Source: Pterobdella sp. o SKG-2022 (Eukaryota > Annelida > Clitellata > Hirudinida > Piscicolidae). From it: 64,000 nucleotides of DNA. Every line of letters starts with the position of its first letter. Position 1 is the stretch's first letter. The translations under genes and the position numbers were made by a program. Below are positions 22,745 through 36,800 of the stretch, piece by piece. The stretch is from contig OZ038323.1 in the NCBI GenBank assembly GCA_964035795.1, positions 1,349,172 through 1,413,171 of the forward strand, read 5' to 3'. Below the pieces are notes generated by a model. The model saw only the letters and a program-made list of their open reading frames with translations. It was not told the DNA's origin and searched no databases.

Positions 22745-23198
22745 AATATGTTTCCTTAAAAGATTTGAATCAAAAACTTTTATTAACTGAATAATAATAC
22801 GAAGCTTTTCGTAAGTTGAACTCACATTATCAAGTATATAAACTTTATAAAGTATATAAGACGTTGCTAACTGCCATGGTAATTTAATATTTCTACAACG
22901 CTTAACAAGAATAATCATCTTACGAAAAGCTTCGTAATTTAATGTAATGCAGTATTTATAAAACGCTTTTTCTTATAGATCAAAGTGCTTGCTACAAATT
23001 TAATGTAGCGAAAACACACTTTGGAACAGGTGCTAATTGTCGACCCACGTGGGATCGAACCCGGTAATTTTAGGTACTTAGTCTAACGCTCTACCGCTGA
23101 GCTATACGGGCCGACGTATTATTATTCAGTTAATAAGAGTGTTCGATTCAACTCGTTTTTGTTAATAGGCTAGTTCAGTTAATCAATATGTTTCCTTA
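22745..23198. mobile_element. MITE with long terminal inverted repeats, carrying a nested SINE
   Basis: Left arm about 22759-22818, right arm 22919-22936 continued after the SINE at 23115-23165. The arms share TTATTAACTGAATAATAATACG then AAGCTTTTCGTAAG, with a looser match further out (GAATCxAAxACT). The SINE at 22937-23114 interrupts the right arm and is bounded by CGTA on both sides (22933-22936 and 23115-23118), a likely short target duplication. A 14-bp direct repeat AATATGTTTCCTTA flanks the whole unit (22745-22758 and 23185-23198). Confidence 0.78.
22937..23114 (-). mobile_element. tRNA-derived SINE, copy 2 (nested)
   Basis: Same family as the copy at 5561: B box GGGTTCGATCCC, A box TAGCTCAGCGGTAGAGC, tail GTTTTATAAATACTGC (mutated from GCTTTATAAATACCGC). 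It is inserted into the right arm of a MITE, so it is younger than that MITE. Confidence 0.9.
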
Positions 23199-23199
23199 T

Positions 23200-26100
23200 A
23201 TGTGCACATGATTCTATCAATGGTTTTAGACCTAAGTGCCCGACTTCCAACGATTTGTGGGACATGTGGGCCAAATATTCAAACCCTCAAAGCACCATGG
23301 AAAACAATTCTTTATCGTTAAAATTAATAATCACAAAAACTTTCATTATTTATCATATTAACTCCGCTCGTATTTTTCTCTGATTCATACCTACTATCTA
23401 TCACTAGCTCTATATATTAACACAATTCTACAATAACTTCTCTAACCAATCATAAGCTTATATTGGTTTATTTGTGGATTCTACGTCATAATTCAATTCT
23501 CTTGGTGTTCTTACATAGATGGCACTTAGTTGATCGTTCCTAGGAAATACTGTTTGTCGATGGTCCTGCCCTTGTCTTTCGGTGACATCGAAAAGACGGA
23601 AAGAAATTTATCCATTATGATAACCCATGTTGATTTGGTCGATGATTTTTCTGGCCTTAATATTTATGTTTTTGATGTCACTTAATCCATGAGGTTCTGT
23701 CGAGGCGAAGTCTGGCAGGCTGGTGGTAGATTGAATCAGGATTGTATCGTGAGATGCACCATCGGTAAAAGTCTTTTTATTGACATTATCTACCACTATT
23801 ATATTCATCTCTATAGTCATCATCATCAGCACCAAACAATATAGACACATGTCTTTTATTAAATGACTTCTAATTTTCTGAGCAATGGAGGTTGATTATA
23901 TCTACGTCATTAAAATTTACATTGTTTCATAATTACCAATTCTACAATAACCTGTAAAAAAGTGTTGATGATGACATATAGCAGTGATCATAGGGTCAGA
24001 ATGCTAGGACGGCAGTACTGAAAGATTCAATTTGATGATATCTTCATGACAATAAAATATTAATAAAATTAATTAAACAGTATTCTATAAATAGAACTAT
24101 GAAAACATAATTGTATGAAAGTTTAAGCAAAAAGCAAAAAAATCTGTTATCACAAATAAATAATCACCAAAAACTGATAAAATTAATAACTGATCAAATA
24201 TAAATGACCCCGATGATGAAAAAGATGCCGAATGATCAACTCGTAAATGAATTATGACTATCAAAATATATAAATTTTTGAATTTTTGAAGATAAATAAT
24301 CATTAGAATATATGAATTTGCATAAAAGTCCACCCGCAACAATGATCAAATATGCTAAGTGATGATCAGTAAATTGTCATGAATATTCTGCTAATCATAA
24401 TTTCGTAACTTCGACCATTCAATAATTATTTGTAATATAATTTGTACTTAAAGTACTATGAATTATATTTGGGAGTGTAACAATTATTATTCCACACTAC
24501 ATTCATTATTATTAACTACGAGATTTTCTAGTTGGACCCTTGGGTGTTTTATTATAGTTCTTTGAAATGTAATAATATTTAAAATTCGTGACATCATCAA
24601 ACACGTCACTGATAACAACAAAGAAAAATAACTTACCCAAATATAATTTAAAAAGTAATGATACATAAGGAAAAGTAACAATTATTAATAGTAGCACGAA
24701 TGGTCTATTAATAGAACATTGTGACATCATTAACAACACGGCTCCAACACTCCTCATCACTCATTTCATAGTGACGTCCAACGTAGATAATTAATAGATC
24801 TATTCTTAGCTACCTATGACATCACTAATGAGGTACTAGAGTAAATGAATGCGTGTAGTCTTTAGGAAGAAATGTTGACTTTTTTAAATCGATGAAACTT
24901 GTTTGATTGGAGGTCATTGTGAGCTGCAAGGTGAAACCTAATTTTTGTGAATAAAATATTTCAAACTAAAAATAATGTTGGTCGGCAAAGCTTGAAGCTT
25001 ATTGGTAAGAAAATAGGTCATTCTTTAATTGGTTGTACAACTTTAATGCTTGATTCTAATTGGATGAAAAAAAAATAAATTCCCGATTCTGATTGGTTGA
25101 GAACTACACGATTTGACCAATAATGAAATGTTGACTAATTTCATGTCAAAAAAATAATTTGAAAATGGAAGTTCATATTTACATTTCGAATAATAAATTA
25201 TTATAAGAACTATATTAAAAAATAATAATGGAAACGATCAAAAAAATCACATTCGATGATGAATGAGAAAAGCTGTTTTGAATATGAAGTGATGGGAAAT
25301 GCTGAAATAGTCACCAAATTGTTTTGCTTAATAACTCTTAGTATTACTACTAAAACTACTTTTATTATTAATACTACAATTATTATTACTAAGATTCTAT
25401 TAATATTATAATAAGATTATACTGCTGTCAATAACCTAGACCGACTGCTGCCGATATTTCAATATGCAGTGAGAAAATGAGGCATAAATTTTGAACTAAG
25501 GTAGAAATTATAAATTAGTATGTGACGTTGATAACGAAACCTAATTCGAATATTGGTTAAACTCATAAATATGAAATAAATACAAATGTTGGTCAAACAT
25601 AAGTGAATACATAAATATTTCATTTAAAAGTAGGAATATTGAATTTAAATTAATAAATATTGAATAATGATTAATTTAATATATATATATATATACAACA
25701 CAGTATTTAATAATGATGATGATGGAGCAGAAAACAAGAGTGTCAAATGAAAAGAACATGACATGGAGATAAAGAAGCAGAGGGTTGCGCTATCACCATT
25801 GAGTAAATTAAAAGTTAAAATCAGTAAACATTCCTAAGAGATAATATAAGCAAAATAGCAAACAGGTAGGACAGCCATGTATGATCGAATTACATGAGCA
25901 TTACAATGGTGTGGGAGCTGCTTCAGTAGTTTGGGTTGATGATGTTGATGTAGACATAAAAGCAATTGATGCAGCATAACATGATAGCATCAGGGCAGTT
26001 CAAAACGATGAAATATTCCTATCAATGGCTTTGCTGAGATGATCAAGAAATCAGAAGATGAAAGGGATGTGTTTATTAGTAAAACGATTACAACCGTTGT

Positions 26101-26440
26101 TTTCTCATTATAATTCTTAATATTATTACTTTTTTATTATAATTATTTATTTTTTTATTATTGAAGTTATGGAACTAGTGTCTGCAGTTGAGACTCGGAA
26201 ACTGAAAGTGATTCAAAAGTGAAAAGTGAATATAACAAATTCATGAATATGAATAAATCGCTATTGGGAATTATGAGTAGGGTTAATCTCAGTTTGATTT
26301 GGTGATTAGTGAAAAATTTTTAAATTCAAAATACAATATTCATGAATATCACAGAAACTAATCAAAACAATAATACACGTCGTCATGAAAAAGCTAATTA
26401 AATAAATATCAATAAAACAATAAAAATAATAATAATAAGC
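23200..26440. other. Intergenic AT-rich region, no gene recognised
   Basis: About 3.2 kb without convincing exons. It contains a short minus-strand open stretch at 23608-23850 (DIKNINIKARKIIDQINMGY) that I cannot assign, and AT-dinucleotide tracts near 25680. The DENND4 3' end begins at 26444. Confidence 0.5.
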
Positions 26441-26443
26441 ACC

Positions 26444-26608
26444 TCAATCGCTCCAAATGTCGGAGGCCGAAGTGGGCAGTGATAATGGCGCAAAAAGCCT
26501 CCTACAATGCAGGGCTGCTTTCTTGGGGATGACGTCATGCGACAGCAGACGACAAGCCCCTTGGGAAGAGAGGCTTTTCGATGCTTCTCGAAATTTATCG
26601 TCAAATGC

Positions 26609-26707
<99 letters not shown>

Positions 26708-27101
26708 TTTTATTTGTGTGTGTTTGTGTTTTAGCAAATTTTTTGTGTGTGTTAGTAAGTTTTCATCAAATTTGTGTGCATGTTATTGTCAGTGTTGTGT
26801 GTGGATGTGTGTTTTTGAACACATACGTAACACAACCCACCAATGTCGACGTAGGCAGGGTCAAGAACAGTTAGGCAGAGGAAGAGGAGGTCTCTGTATA
26901 TGGAATGGTACTTTTGTGTGGACTGGAGTGTGGGGTGGTGAGATGGTGATGAAGCAAAGTGGTCGTGACGTTGTTCCAGAATCATCTTGATGGGTGTAGT
27001 GACGTCATTTTTCTTAATGTGCTCTATCATCACCAACATCTGACTGATGGTGGTTGACTGGCCTGATTTACACAAACATCACCAGTTTGACCCTCATAAC
27101 C

Positions 27102-27141
<40 letters not shown>

Positions 27142-27787
27142 CTTAATAACCGCATAAACATGAAAATGTGATTAAAACCAAATAAATGAAAAATTCTTAA
27201 ATATCAACAAAGACACAAAAACATACAAACAGTTAAACACAAACACCCAAATAAAACAAACCCACAAAAACACAAACTAACTCCCTGGAGAACAATGCAT
27301 GAGTTTCTTGCACAGGATCATTCCACAACATATACATAGGGGGACTATAGTAGGATGAGGAGGAGGAAGAAGAGGAGGTGTTAGTAAGAGTAACGTTTTG
27401 ATGGATAAATGGATCATCCCAAAAGCAATGGATGGAGACACGAGGAACGTGATTGGATGGTGGAAGGAGTTTGGATTGAGGGATGAGACTGGGAAGATGG
27501 CTTGAGACGTTGATGCGTTTGAAGAACCATACCTGACAACATCAATTTGCTTATTATAACAGTCTTAACACTAATCCATACCAACCTTCACAGTAAAAAC
27601 TCCACACCACAACCCATCCCGCCACCCACCAAGTTCCAGAAAAGAATGGGATGATGGTCGATGAAAGAGACTGTATCAAAGCACCTCTCACCCTCCTCAC
27701 ATATCACATTCTCTAACTCCTTCCTCAACACCATGCCACTCACATATGGGTAACTTAATCGTTCTAATGCTACTCCTTTCGACGGTG

Positions 27788-27875
<88 letters not shown>

Positions 27876-30800
27876 GTGTAGATGTGTGTGTCTATGTATG
27901 TGAATGTGAACTAACTGTAGAGCTGTGAGAGGATCAGGGTAATTAAGAAGGTCAAGAGATCCACTTTTGACTTTCAACTGGTCTTCCTCCCTCAAGGAAG
28001 CTACACTGCAACACCTCCGAGTCATGTCCAACGTGTCCTTCTCTGCCTCCTGACTGAGCACCATTGTGTTTTTATTTACTACATTCTTGGTGTCATCATC
28101 TTTTGTTTCTTGCTTCTTCCTTCCTTCTTGCATGTTGCTATTTCTGTAGTCCTGAATATAGAATGGTGGACGGATGGATAAATAGATTGGTGATTGATAG
28201 ATTTTATAGATGAATTGTAAAAGAATGAATGGTGCAGGTATAGATGGATAAAAGATGGCTAGATAGAGAGATGGCTGAAAAGAGAGATGGCTGGATAGAG
28301 AGATGGCTGGAAGACCAACCTTGATGTACACATTGAGGTGGGGAACAATGTTCGAGTGGCAGAATTGACACCTGCAGGAAGAAAAATAATACTATCATAA
28401 TGGTAACATGCTTATGATATTAAGCATAAACCAAGGCTTGACCTGGAAGCCAGCCTATGCATGTCACAAACTTTAAATTTTGGATAAAAAACCATAATAA
28501 CATCGGACCCGATAGCTCAATGGTTGAGCATTAAACTAATTATCTAAAGTTACCGGATTCGATCCCACGTGGATAGGCAATTAGTACCTGTTCCACAGTG
28601 TGATTTCTCTACATTAAATTTGTAGCAAGAGTTTTGATCCATAAAGAAAAGCGCTTTATAAATACCGCATTACATTACAATAATAATAATAATAATAAAG
28701 CATACGAAGTGTTGAGGTTGGATTCATCAGGGGTCCACCCAGCCATCACTTGCTCATCATACAACAAATAACCGCATCTGTGGTACCCAGTTGTTAAATC
28801 AAATAACTCTCCCATAATTATTATTATTGTTACAGAGATTAACTATTGCACTAATAATATCGTATTTTTAATTTAGCGATTTAAATTTAATTGAATAATA
28901 ACACGAAGCTTTTCGTAAGTTGAACTCACATTATCAAGTATACAAACTTAAAGACGTATCTTATTATTAGAATGTTCCATTTTCTATGTTGTTCTAGAAT
29001 GTTCTATTTTCTAGATTTTTCTAGAATATTCTATTTTCACCCTTGCCATTCAACAAACACCACCTAAGTCAACAGACGACCTTACAATGGAGGAAATCAA
29101 AGATTTTATAGACACCCAATATGACCACAAGTATTATATTGTGAGAAGCATCACCACTTCTGGTCCAGCTCACAACGCAAACCTGGAGAGAAAATTCAAA
29201 AACTAGCTGCTTGAATACGACAAGATGTAGCAACGTGCGATTTTACAGCTATCAAAGACCCGCTAGACGAAGCTTTAGGAACCCGCTTCATTTGCTCTGT
29301 TAACAACAATGTTCTACTGAAAGCGCTCTTCAAGATTACAGAAGACTTGACTTTCAGCAAGACAATTCAGATAGCGTTGGAAACAGAAGAAGCATCGAAA
29401 GCAGCTAAAGAAACAGTTTATGGATCAAAATAATCACCGGTGTTCGAAAGACGTTAAAATAGAAAAGCTCCGGAAGTGAAGAAGCAGTCAAAGTCAGAAC
29501 CCATTTCATCTATTGTCTACTTACGGTGTGGCAAAAGTAACCACAAGACACCTGAATGCCGTTTCAAGAACCATGAATGTAACTACTGTCATAAGACCAT
29601 ATTGAAATGGTTTGTCTGCAGAAAAAAAAAGAAAATAAAATTGACTACGTTTCTTAACAACCATTTCCTACAGTTCACACAATCAGTGAGAACATTGCAA
29701 TTACAAGTGAATGGCAAGTCATTAATTTTCGAAATCAACACTAGTTCAGAAAAAAATTTCTGCTGCAAAGAATCCTGGAAACGATTGGGCAAACCAGAAC
29801 TACAACCAGCTACTAACCCCTACTATTCAGCTACCAAAAGCCGTTTGCCAGTTCTAGGCACTTGCACTGTTACAACAGACATAGGAGGTTCTACCAGTGC
29901 AAGAGAAAAAGTGAAACTCAATGTGGTAGATATTCCTGGATTAAACCTACTAAGAAGTCACGCTTAAACAGCTGAATATCGATGTAAACCAGATACTCAA
30001 AGACGGCTACACTTCAGTAGATAAAATTGGACTGAAAGCAGATGAAAAAATTCAAAAACTCCAAAATGATCACAGCATTGAGTACAGGCTCGCTACTGAC
30101 CATGGCATGCAGATGCACAGAGCCGTCTTCAGGTTGGGGGAGACACCAGCTTTGACGAGAAGGAAGAAAATGCCAATATCAGTGTTGTTTGGACCACAAA
30201 TACAGTGAGTACTCAGTTGCAACCAACCAATCCTGGATTACTGGCCAAAGAAACTAAGGCAGATCCAGTGCTTTCTACAGTTCAAAAATGCCCTAAAGGC
30301 TGGCCACATACATTACATACAGAAGAATCTACTCAGACAGTGTCAAGAATATGCTACTTGTACAAGAAAGGAGCTACCTGCTATGCTCCTTAATGTAGTC
30401 CAAGAGGAAATAAAGAAACAAGATGGATACCAGCAGTTGTGACCAAAGTTCATGGCACAAGAAGCGTGAATATACGAGTTTTACCCAATGGTCTAGTTTG
30501 GCGACGTCACATCAACCAGAACTCGCCTACGCTATTACTCAGCAGAAAACACAGATCCGAGAGATGACCCAAAACAGCCAGCCAGTACTCCACCAGCTGA
30601 TACGAATACATCCAACAGCACATCAAAAATTCGTGCTCATCGCAACCCACGTGCATCAACGCAAACGGCTGACAACTATGGACCTTCTAATCCAAAGCGT
30701 TATAAACGAGTCAAGCCAAACAAATTTTACTGACGTCGGCTTGGTGGGAAGGTGTTACAGAGATTAACTATTTCACTAATAACATCTTCTTATTAGAATG

Positions 30801-33800
30801 TTCTATACTGTTCTAGAATTTTCCATTTTCTATGTTGATCTAGAATATTCTAGTTTTTAGAATATTCTTAATTTATAGTATATAAACAGAGATTTCATAC
30901 TTTAGTCTTCTGCCTTCGTTACCTGGTTATTACTTAATAAAAGTTTTCGAATCCATTGCGTTTTCCTTACAAGAAACACAAAAATTTTCATTGTTATTAT
31001 GTGCTCTCACGACTAAGCCGGTTATGAGTTTGGTACCGAGCTTTTTTGAAAAGCCTAGAGTGACCAAAAACTAATTTTCTTGACTCCTTTCCAGCACTTT
31101 TCTCACAATAAAACTACTACCAAGTAATGCTGTTTTTTGTATTGTTTCGAACGATATCTATAATTATTATTATTATAAGAGATATATAATAATAATTATT
31201 ATTATTATCGTTATTATTATTATTATTTTTATTATTAAAGACTGACTTGTTGCACACGTTGGTGGTGGTGATGATCACCTGGATTGGAAAGACCTTGGTG
31301 TTGTTCTCATTGTTCGATGCATTTGATTGGATGCTCGACATGGAGCCCACATTGTGATTGGTCCATTTATTATGATTGTTGTTGTTGTCTTGGCTTGAAT
31401 ATGACAGATTCGAATACTCTTCCTTCTTGTTGGGTACTGTTGTGATTATATTGTTGTTGATTCTTCATGAAGATTGTTAATTATAATATTGCTGCATTTC
31501 AGGTGGAAAATAACATCGCCAATAAAAAAACATGCTCAAAAAAAAAAAATATTAAATTAAAAATGAAAGAGCATGCATACATTGATAATCATTACCATAC
31601 ACCCCTTCTTCTTCCTCTTCCTCTCCATCATCATCATCACCATCATCGTCGTATTCTCCACCTTCATTCATTCTCTCCTCGGATAGAGAAAATGATCCCT
31701 TCATGACATCATTGAAGGATGAAGCGAATCCTTTAATTACGTCACTCTTCTGTCTGATACCTCCCAATAGGCTGTTTACTATGAATATTTGTTTGTGCGG
31801 GTATGTGTGTGAGTGCAAAGTTATGTGAAAAACATGCACAAATATGCTTTCTACCATGACAACTTTTCAGACCATTGGCAGTAGTTAAAGAAAAATATTG
31901 AAATGTGAGAAATCAAATAGGAAATGATGAAACAAAAAAAAAACACGCTGAATAAGCCTTCCTCATGCATGGTTTGAACCAAACCCGCCAATCATCAAGT
32001 CACATCCCCATCATCAAACCGCACCCACAAATCATCAAGCCACACCCACCAATCATCAAGCCAAACCCACCAAGATTTTTCTGAGTTTCTTGGAATGATA
32101 CATTTTTTGCTGCCCAAATCATCTTCGATATGACGCCATTCTTGTTTACGTAATCACCTTTCGTGACCTCATCTTCGCTGACGACACTAGCGAGGCTGTC
32201 GCTAGTGGGCGTGTTGGTTGGGGTGGCTGTGAGGTGATCATGGTGAGGGAGGAGGGAGTTTGAGAAATCTGAGAAAGATGATGAAGTTTCTGGTTTGAGG
32301 GAGGATCGTTTAGTGTTGAGTGAGGTGGATGAAGAGAAAGACGAAGGCTTATAATTGTTGATCTTGTTGGAGAATAGTTTGAAGGCAGACTCCATCAACT
32401 CTGATGTGGCCCCTCCCTCTCGCATCCACGTCAACTTCTTGCGGGCCTTCGACTTCAAAGAGGCTGTCTGTTTCTGTGTTGCTTGTTGTTGTTGAAGTGA
32501 TGAGATGTTGTTGTCAGGAATGTTGTAAGCAGTTTGATGTTGAAATGGTTGCTGTTGAAAAGGCTTTAGTTGGAATGGCAGTTGATGGAACGGCTGTTGT
32601 TGTTGCAGTGCAGGTTGCGGTTTTTGTTGTTGTTGAAAATATCCTAGAGGGTCATCTTGGGTCACAGGAACAGGGCAAGCCCCTTTGAAGGGCACTTGAC
32701 CCCCATCCACTTCCAACTTGCTGATGCCTTCATCCACTCCTCCCACGTCCCCTATCTCATCCCTCGTGCCATCAACACCCTTGCTAGCCACTTCTGTCAC
32801 ACCTGATTTCCAAGCAGTCGATAAGACCGACAATGAAGACGATGACGATTTTGGTGGTGATGACGCCACAAACAGAGTTTCCTCCATGCTCAACGACCCA
32901 TATCCCCTGTCTGACAGCTTGCCTGGAAAAATGGAAAATTAAATTCGAGGCTATTTGTCACATTTTGGTCACCAATGCTAGTCTAGAGACATAACTGATT
33001 AACTATGGTGTAAATACGATTGTTGGGTGTGTAGTAATTTTGTGATTACTTAATTGATACTTGATAATTGTCATACCATCGTATTCAATTAAAAACTCCA
33101 TTGACTCATCATCATGAATACTCATGCAGATATAACCAAATATTCTCTTGAAACAACACCCAACACCACCACCAACCAGTACTGAGAGAGGGTCTGTTGA
33201 TAGGAACGTCGGTAGAGGCAACTTCGGTACTCGACCTAGCCTTGTTCTTCGCTGATAAAGTGGTAGTCGTTGCATTGCTGCGTCTATTATTTTTGGCTGT
33301 ATTGTTGTCATCGACAGGCTTGCTGGAGCTGGCAACCATCTCATCATCCCCCTTATTGACACCCAATACTCCCACATCCATGCTTCTCCTGCCACAGCCT
33401 TTCACGTTGCAATTCTGATTGACAGCACAACTCACCACTTTCTTGTACCTCTTGAACCTGCCTACTGCCAATATCACATTCCTCAACTTCATCCACTTCT
33501 GATAACTTGTGCTATTCGAGGATGGCCACTTGTTCTCCAACACGGCCTGTGGTGGTGGGAAAGTGTTGTGGTGTGATGGCGTGGTTTGATGGTGTGGTGA
33601 TGTGATGGTGTCGTGGTTTGATGGTGTTGCGGTTTGATGGTGTTGTGGTGTGATGTTTGTGTAGTATGGTGTAATGACTTTGTTGGTGTGATGTTGCGAC
33701 GTTGAAATGGTAGTTTTAATGTTGTTGATATAACTATATATATCTACTATTGAGTCCATACTACTATATGAGTGTGAATCCTGAGTAATAACCAACGCTG

Positions 33801-36800
33801 CAGTGAAGAAAGTTGATGGCACCTACACTCGCATGCTCTAAAGAGTCAAAAATATCTCTTGGAAGGACCGCCTATCAAATGCTCAGCTAAACGGTCAAAT
33901 TCCAAAGTTGTCTTCCATAATCAAAAAAGACGGTTAGCGCTTGCTGGACATGTAACTCAGCACAACGAGCCAGCAAAAACTCTGTTGTGCTGGACGCCGG
34001 AAGAGTGTCGTAAAAGAGGTCGTCCAAGTATAACACTGAAAGACGTACTTCAAAAAGGCACAAGGCTGACTTTTAACGAATTACGTACTGCTATGGCTGA
34101 TAGACAAATAAGGAGAAAAAATTACGTCATCACCAAAATGGAAATCGGAAGCATTACTACTACTACTGATATGACGTATTATTGATATTATATTTTTTGC
34201 TTCATAATTATCATTTTTAACATTTCAATAATTATTTCCAAGCGGCCTCACCTTACTGTAGTAGCCATAGGTGATGGCATTAGGAGTGACACCTAGTGCC
34301 TTGATCAGACACAACAGCTTCACTGCCAAAATCGGCTGTTGGTGAAGTCCACACATCTGCATCAAGATTCTGTAACACACCTGTTTTATTATTATTTTTA
34401 TTATTATCATTATATTTTTTATTTTCTAAATTAAGGAAATGAAGGTACTTTGCAAAATTTGCAACAAAACATAGGCATCGATTCATGGTTCATTAAAGAC
34501 ACAAACATACAACATCTACCCACGAAACTGTAATATCACCATTGCAATATCTCTTCGCTCTTCATGCTTCGCAAATCACCCAACAAGCTTGTCTTCCCTC
34601 TCATTTTCTTCGCTATAAAAAAAACAACCTAAACACTCTAGATATAAAATACAAACTATTTTTGATAAAAAGAAGAGTTATACAATAATATACTAACTGA
34701 AGCAACTTATATAAATCCTAAAATAATAAAACTGAACATTAAAAAATACACTCAACTTGTATTCAACTACATTCATAAAACGCACAACAAAATCTTAAAC
34801 AGCTACCTTTCTTCAACTCATTGGAAGCAATACCAGATCAAAATGATCCTCTCATTTCATCCCAATTAAGAGCCAAAAAATCACTTTTTTTCCGATCATA
34901 TCTTGAAAATTTCACTCGTTTTTTTCATCCCCATGTTCCACCGTTTAGGTTAGGAACGTATCCTACCTTCATCATCAGGCTGTTAGTGTTGGTCCTTGGA
35001 TGTTTTCTTTGCCTATAAAAAACTTGTCCTAGGAATCTAGCTTGATGAGAGCAGACTGATGAAACAGTCAGTGTGGCTTTCTACAAAAAAATTATCCTGA
35101 CTCGATGAAATTAGTAGCCCCAAAGGATTGCCAGAGGAGAGAGAAAGGTTTTTCAGATTTTTAGCCTGAAAGAGTAACAGCCCCACCAACAATCAGGCGT
35201 GAAAAATAAGGCGCTAAGTAGGTGCTTTTCAACATTACGCTCAGTACAATCTTTACCTTCATCTCATCCTTCATCATTGTGCCCTACACACCCACATTCA
35301 CGACACACTTTATCTTTTCAACTGCAAAAACAATCTTACACAGCTTGAGCCCGAGAGCCTGTGGACAGATCCAGTGAAAGCAAATGTGTTTGTGAAGAAA
35401 TGGTACAAATTGATAGAGAAAGAAGGGGATACTTAATATCAATTGGAGCTCTGGGGTTAACAACAACCATAGATCCATAAAAGATAACAAAGGTAACAAA
35501 TGATACTTTGAAAGAAAAAAATCGAAGCACCTCATCAGTGTTATCAGAGAAGTGCATCTTCTCGAGGAGGACAATGGCAGTGTTAATAAGCTTGCTCCTG
35601 CAGGGACTGTTGGCAAGGTGAGAGGGTAGGTGAATGAACCACAAGTAGTGGCAACTCCACACTAGGTACTGGGCCCAAGTGTGGGGATGGGTAGAACGTT
35701 CCTGGGCCACTTTGTTACTTAGTCGCACTTCGTGCGGTGTGCGGCACATGATGGGGTGTGAGGATGGGGTGGAGGTGGGTAGTTTGCATGTTGTTGGGGA
35801 GGAGGGTGTGCATGATGTTCTGGTGGCTTTCGAAGCATCCAACTTGGGGAATTTTCCTTTGTAACTGCAATGAGTTTGTTATGATTAATAAAAGTTAAAA
35901 GAAGACAGAGGTTGGAGTACTCGATGACAGGATCATCATCATGGCAGTCTGGTGGCATAATGAGCACTCCCCTCTCTGACCTGTGTGCAGTATGAACAAT
36001 ATCAACATTACATAACAAAACACACACACACACACACGCACTAACGTCTCAAAAGCACCACTGACGTCAATGAGAGGCTCGTCGTCCACACGACTCAAAC
36101 ACTGGTCGAAGAAGACCAAGGAAGAATCTCTGTCTGATACAAATGACCTCTCCTCAATAAAGCGACTGAAGGCTTGTGTCTTGAGCAGCAGAGCATACAA
36201 TTTGTTGTATGATTTGTCTTGGCCCTTCATGAATTCTGAGATTGGTTTGATTTCACTTATTTGTATGTGTATGCATTTGTGCTGAATTAGTTTGCGGGTG
36301 TGTTTACAAAACATATAAGACCTTCAACGTCGAAGAGGGAGTTGAGGTTGGTATCTTTGTGGTGGAGGTCCCTGGTGACAGGTCGAAGGTGGCTATCATA
36401 CCCCCTCAGCAGACTCGCCATGAACCTCAAGTAGGCCTCCCTTATCATCAACTCTACCTGCATCTGTTCACCATTGTTCAATACAGTCACATATACACAA
36501 AACATACATACACAATTATGCATAAGCATACAACACACACACAACCCACTTTTTTCTTGAGGATGTATGACTCAGAAAGTTTGACGTCATCAAAGACATT
36601 CCCTTCCTTGTCACACGTCATCTTATTGAGCTTAAGTAGTTCTTCATAGCACTTCTCCAGCGTGCCTTTTAGTTGCTTTGCTGCTCTCTGACGTCATTAA
36701 CTCTTTGTTATTTTTCTTTAAATGCCGTTTCATTTTTGCTTTATATATTTTCAAATATTTTTCATTCATATCAATTACCATATATTATATTCTTGCGATT

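Noticed and set aside
23608..23850. 80-codon minus-strand frame
   Set aside because: No homology recognised, no splice support, AT-rich surroundings; left unassigned.
26444..26990. Long open frames of Cys/Val or Thr/His repeats on both strands
   Set aside because: They are translations of the (TG)n microsatellite; only the non-repeat part on the minus strand is real (DENND4 last exon).
32404..32942. Plus-strand open frames
   Set aside because: They are antisense shadows of DENND4 exon 18, whose minus-strand frame joins its neighbours in phase.
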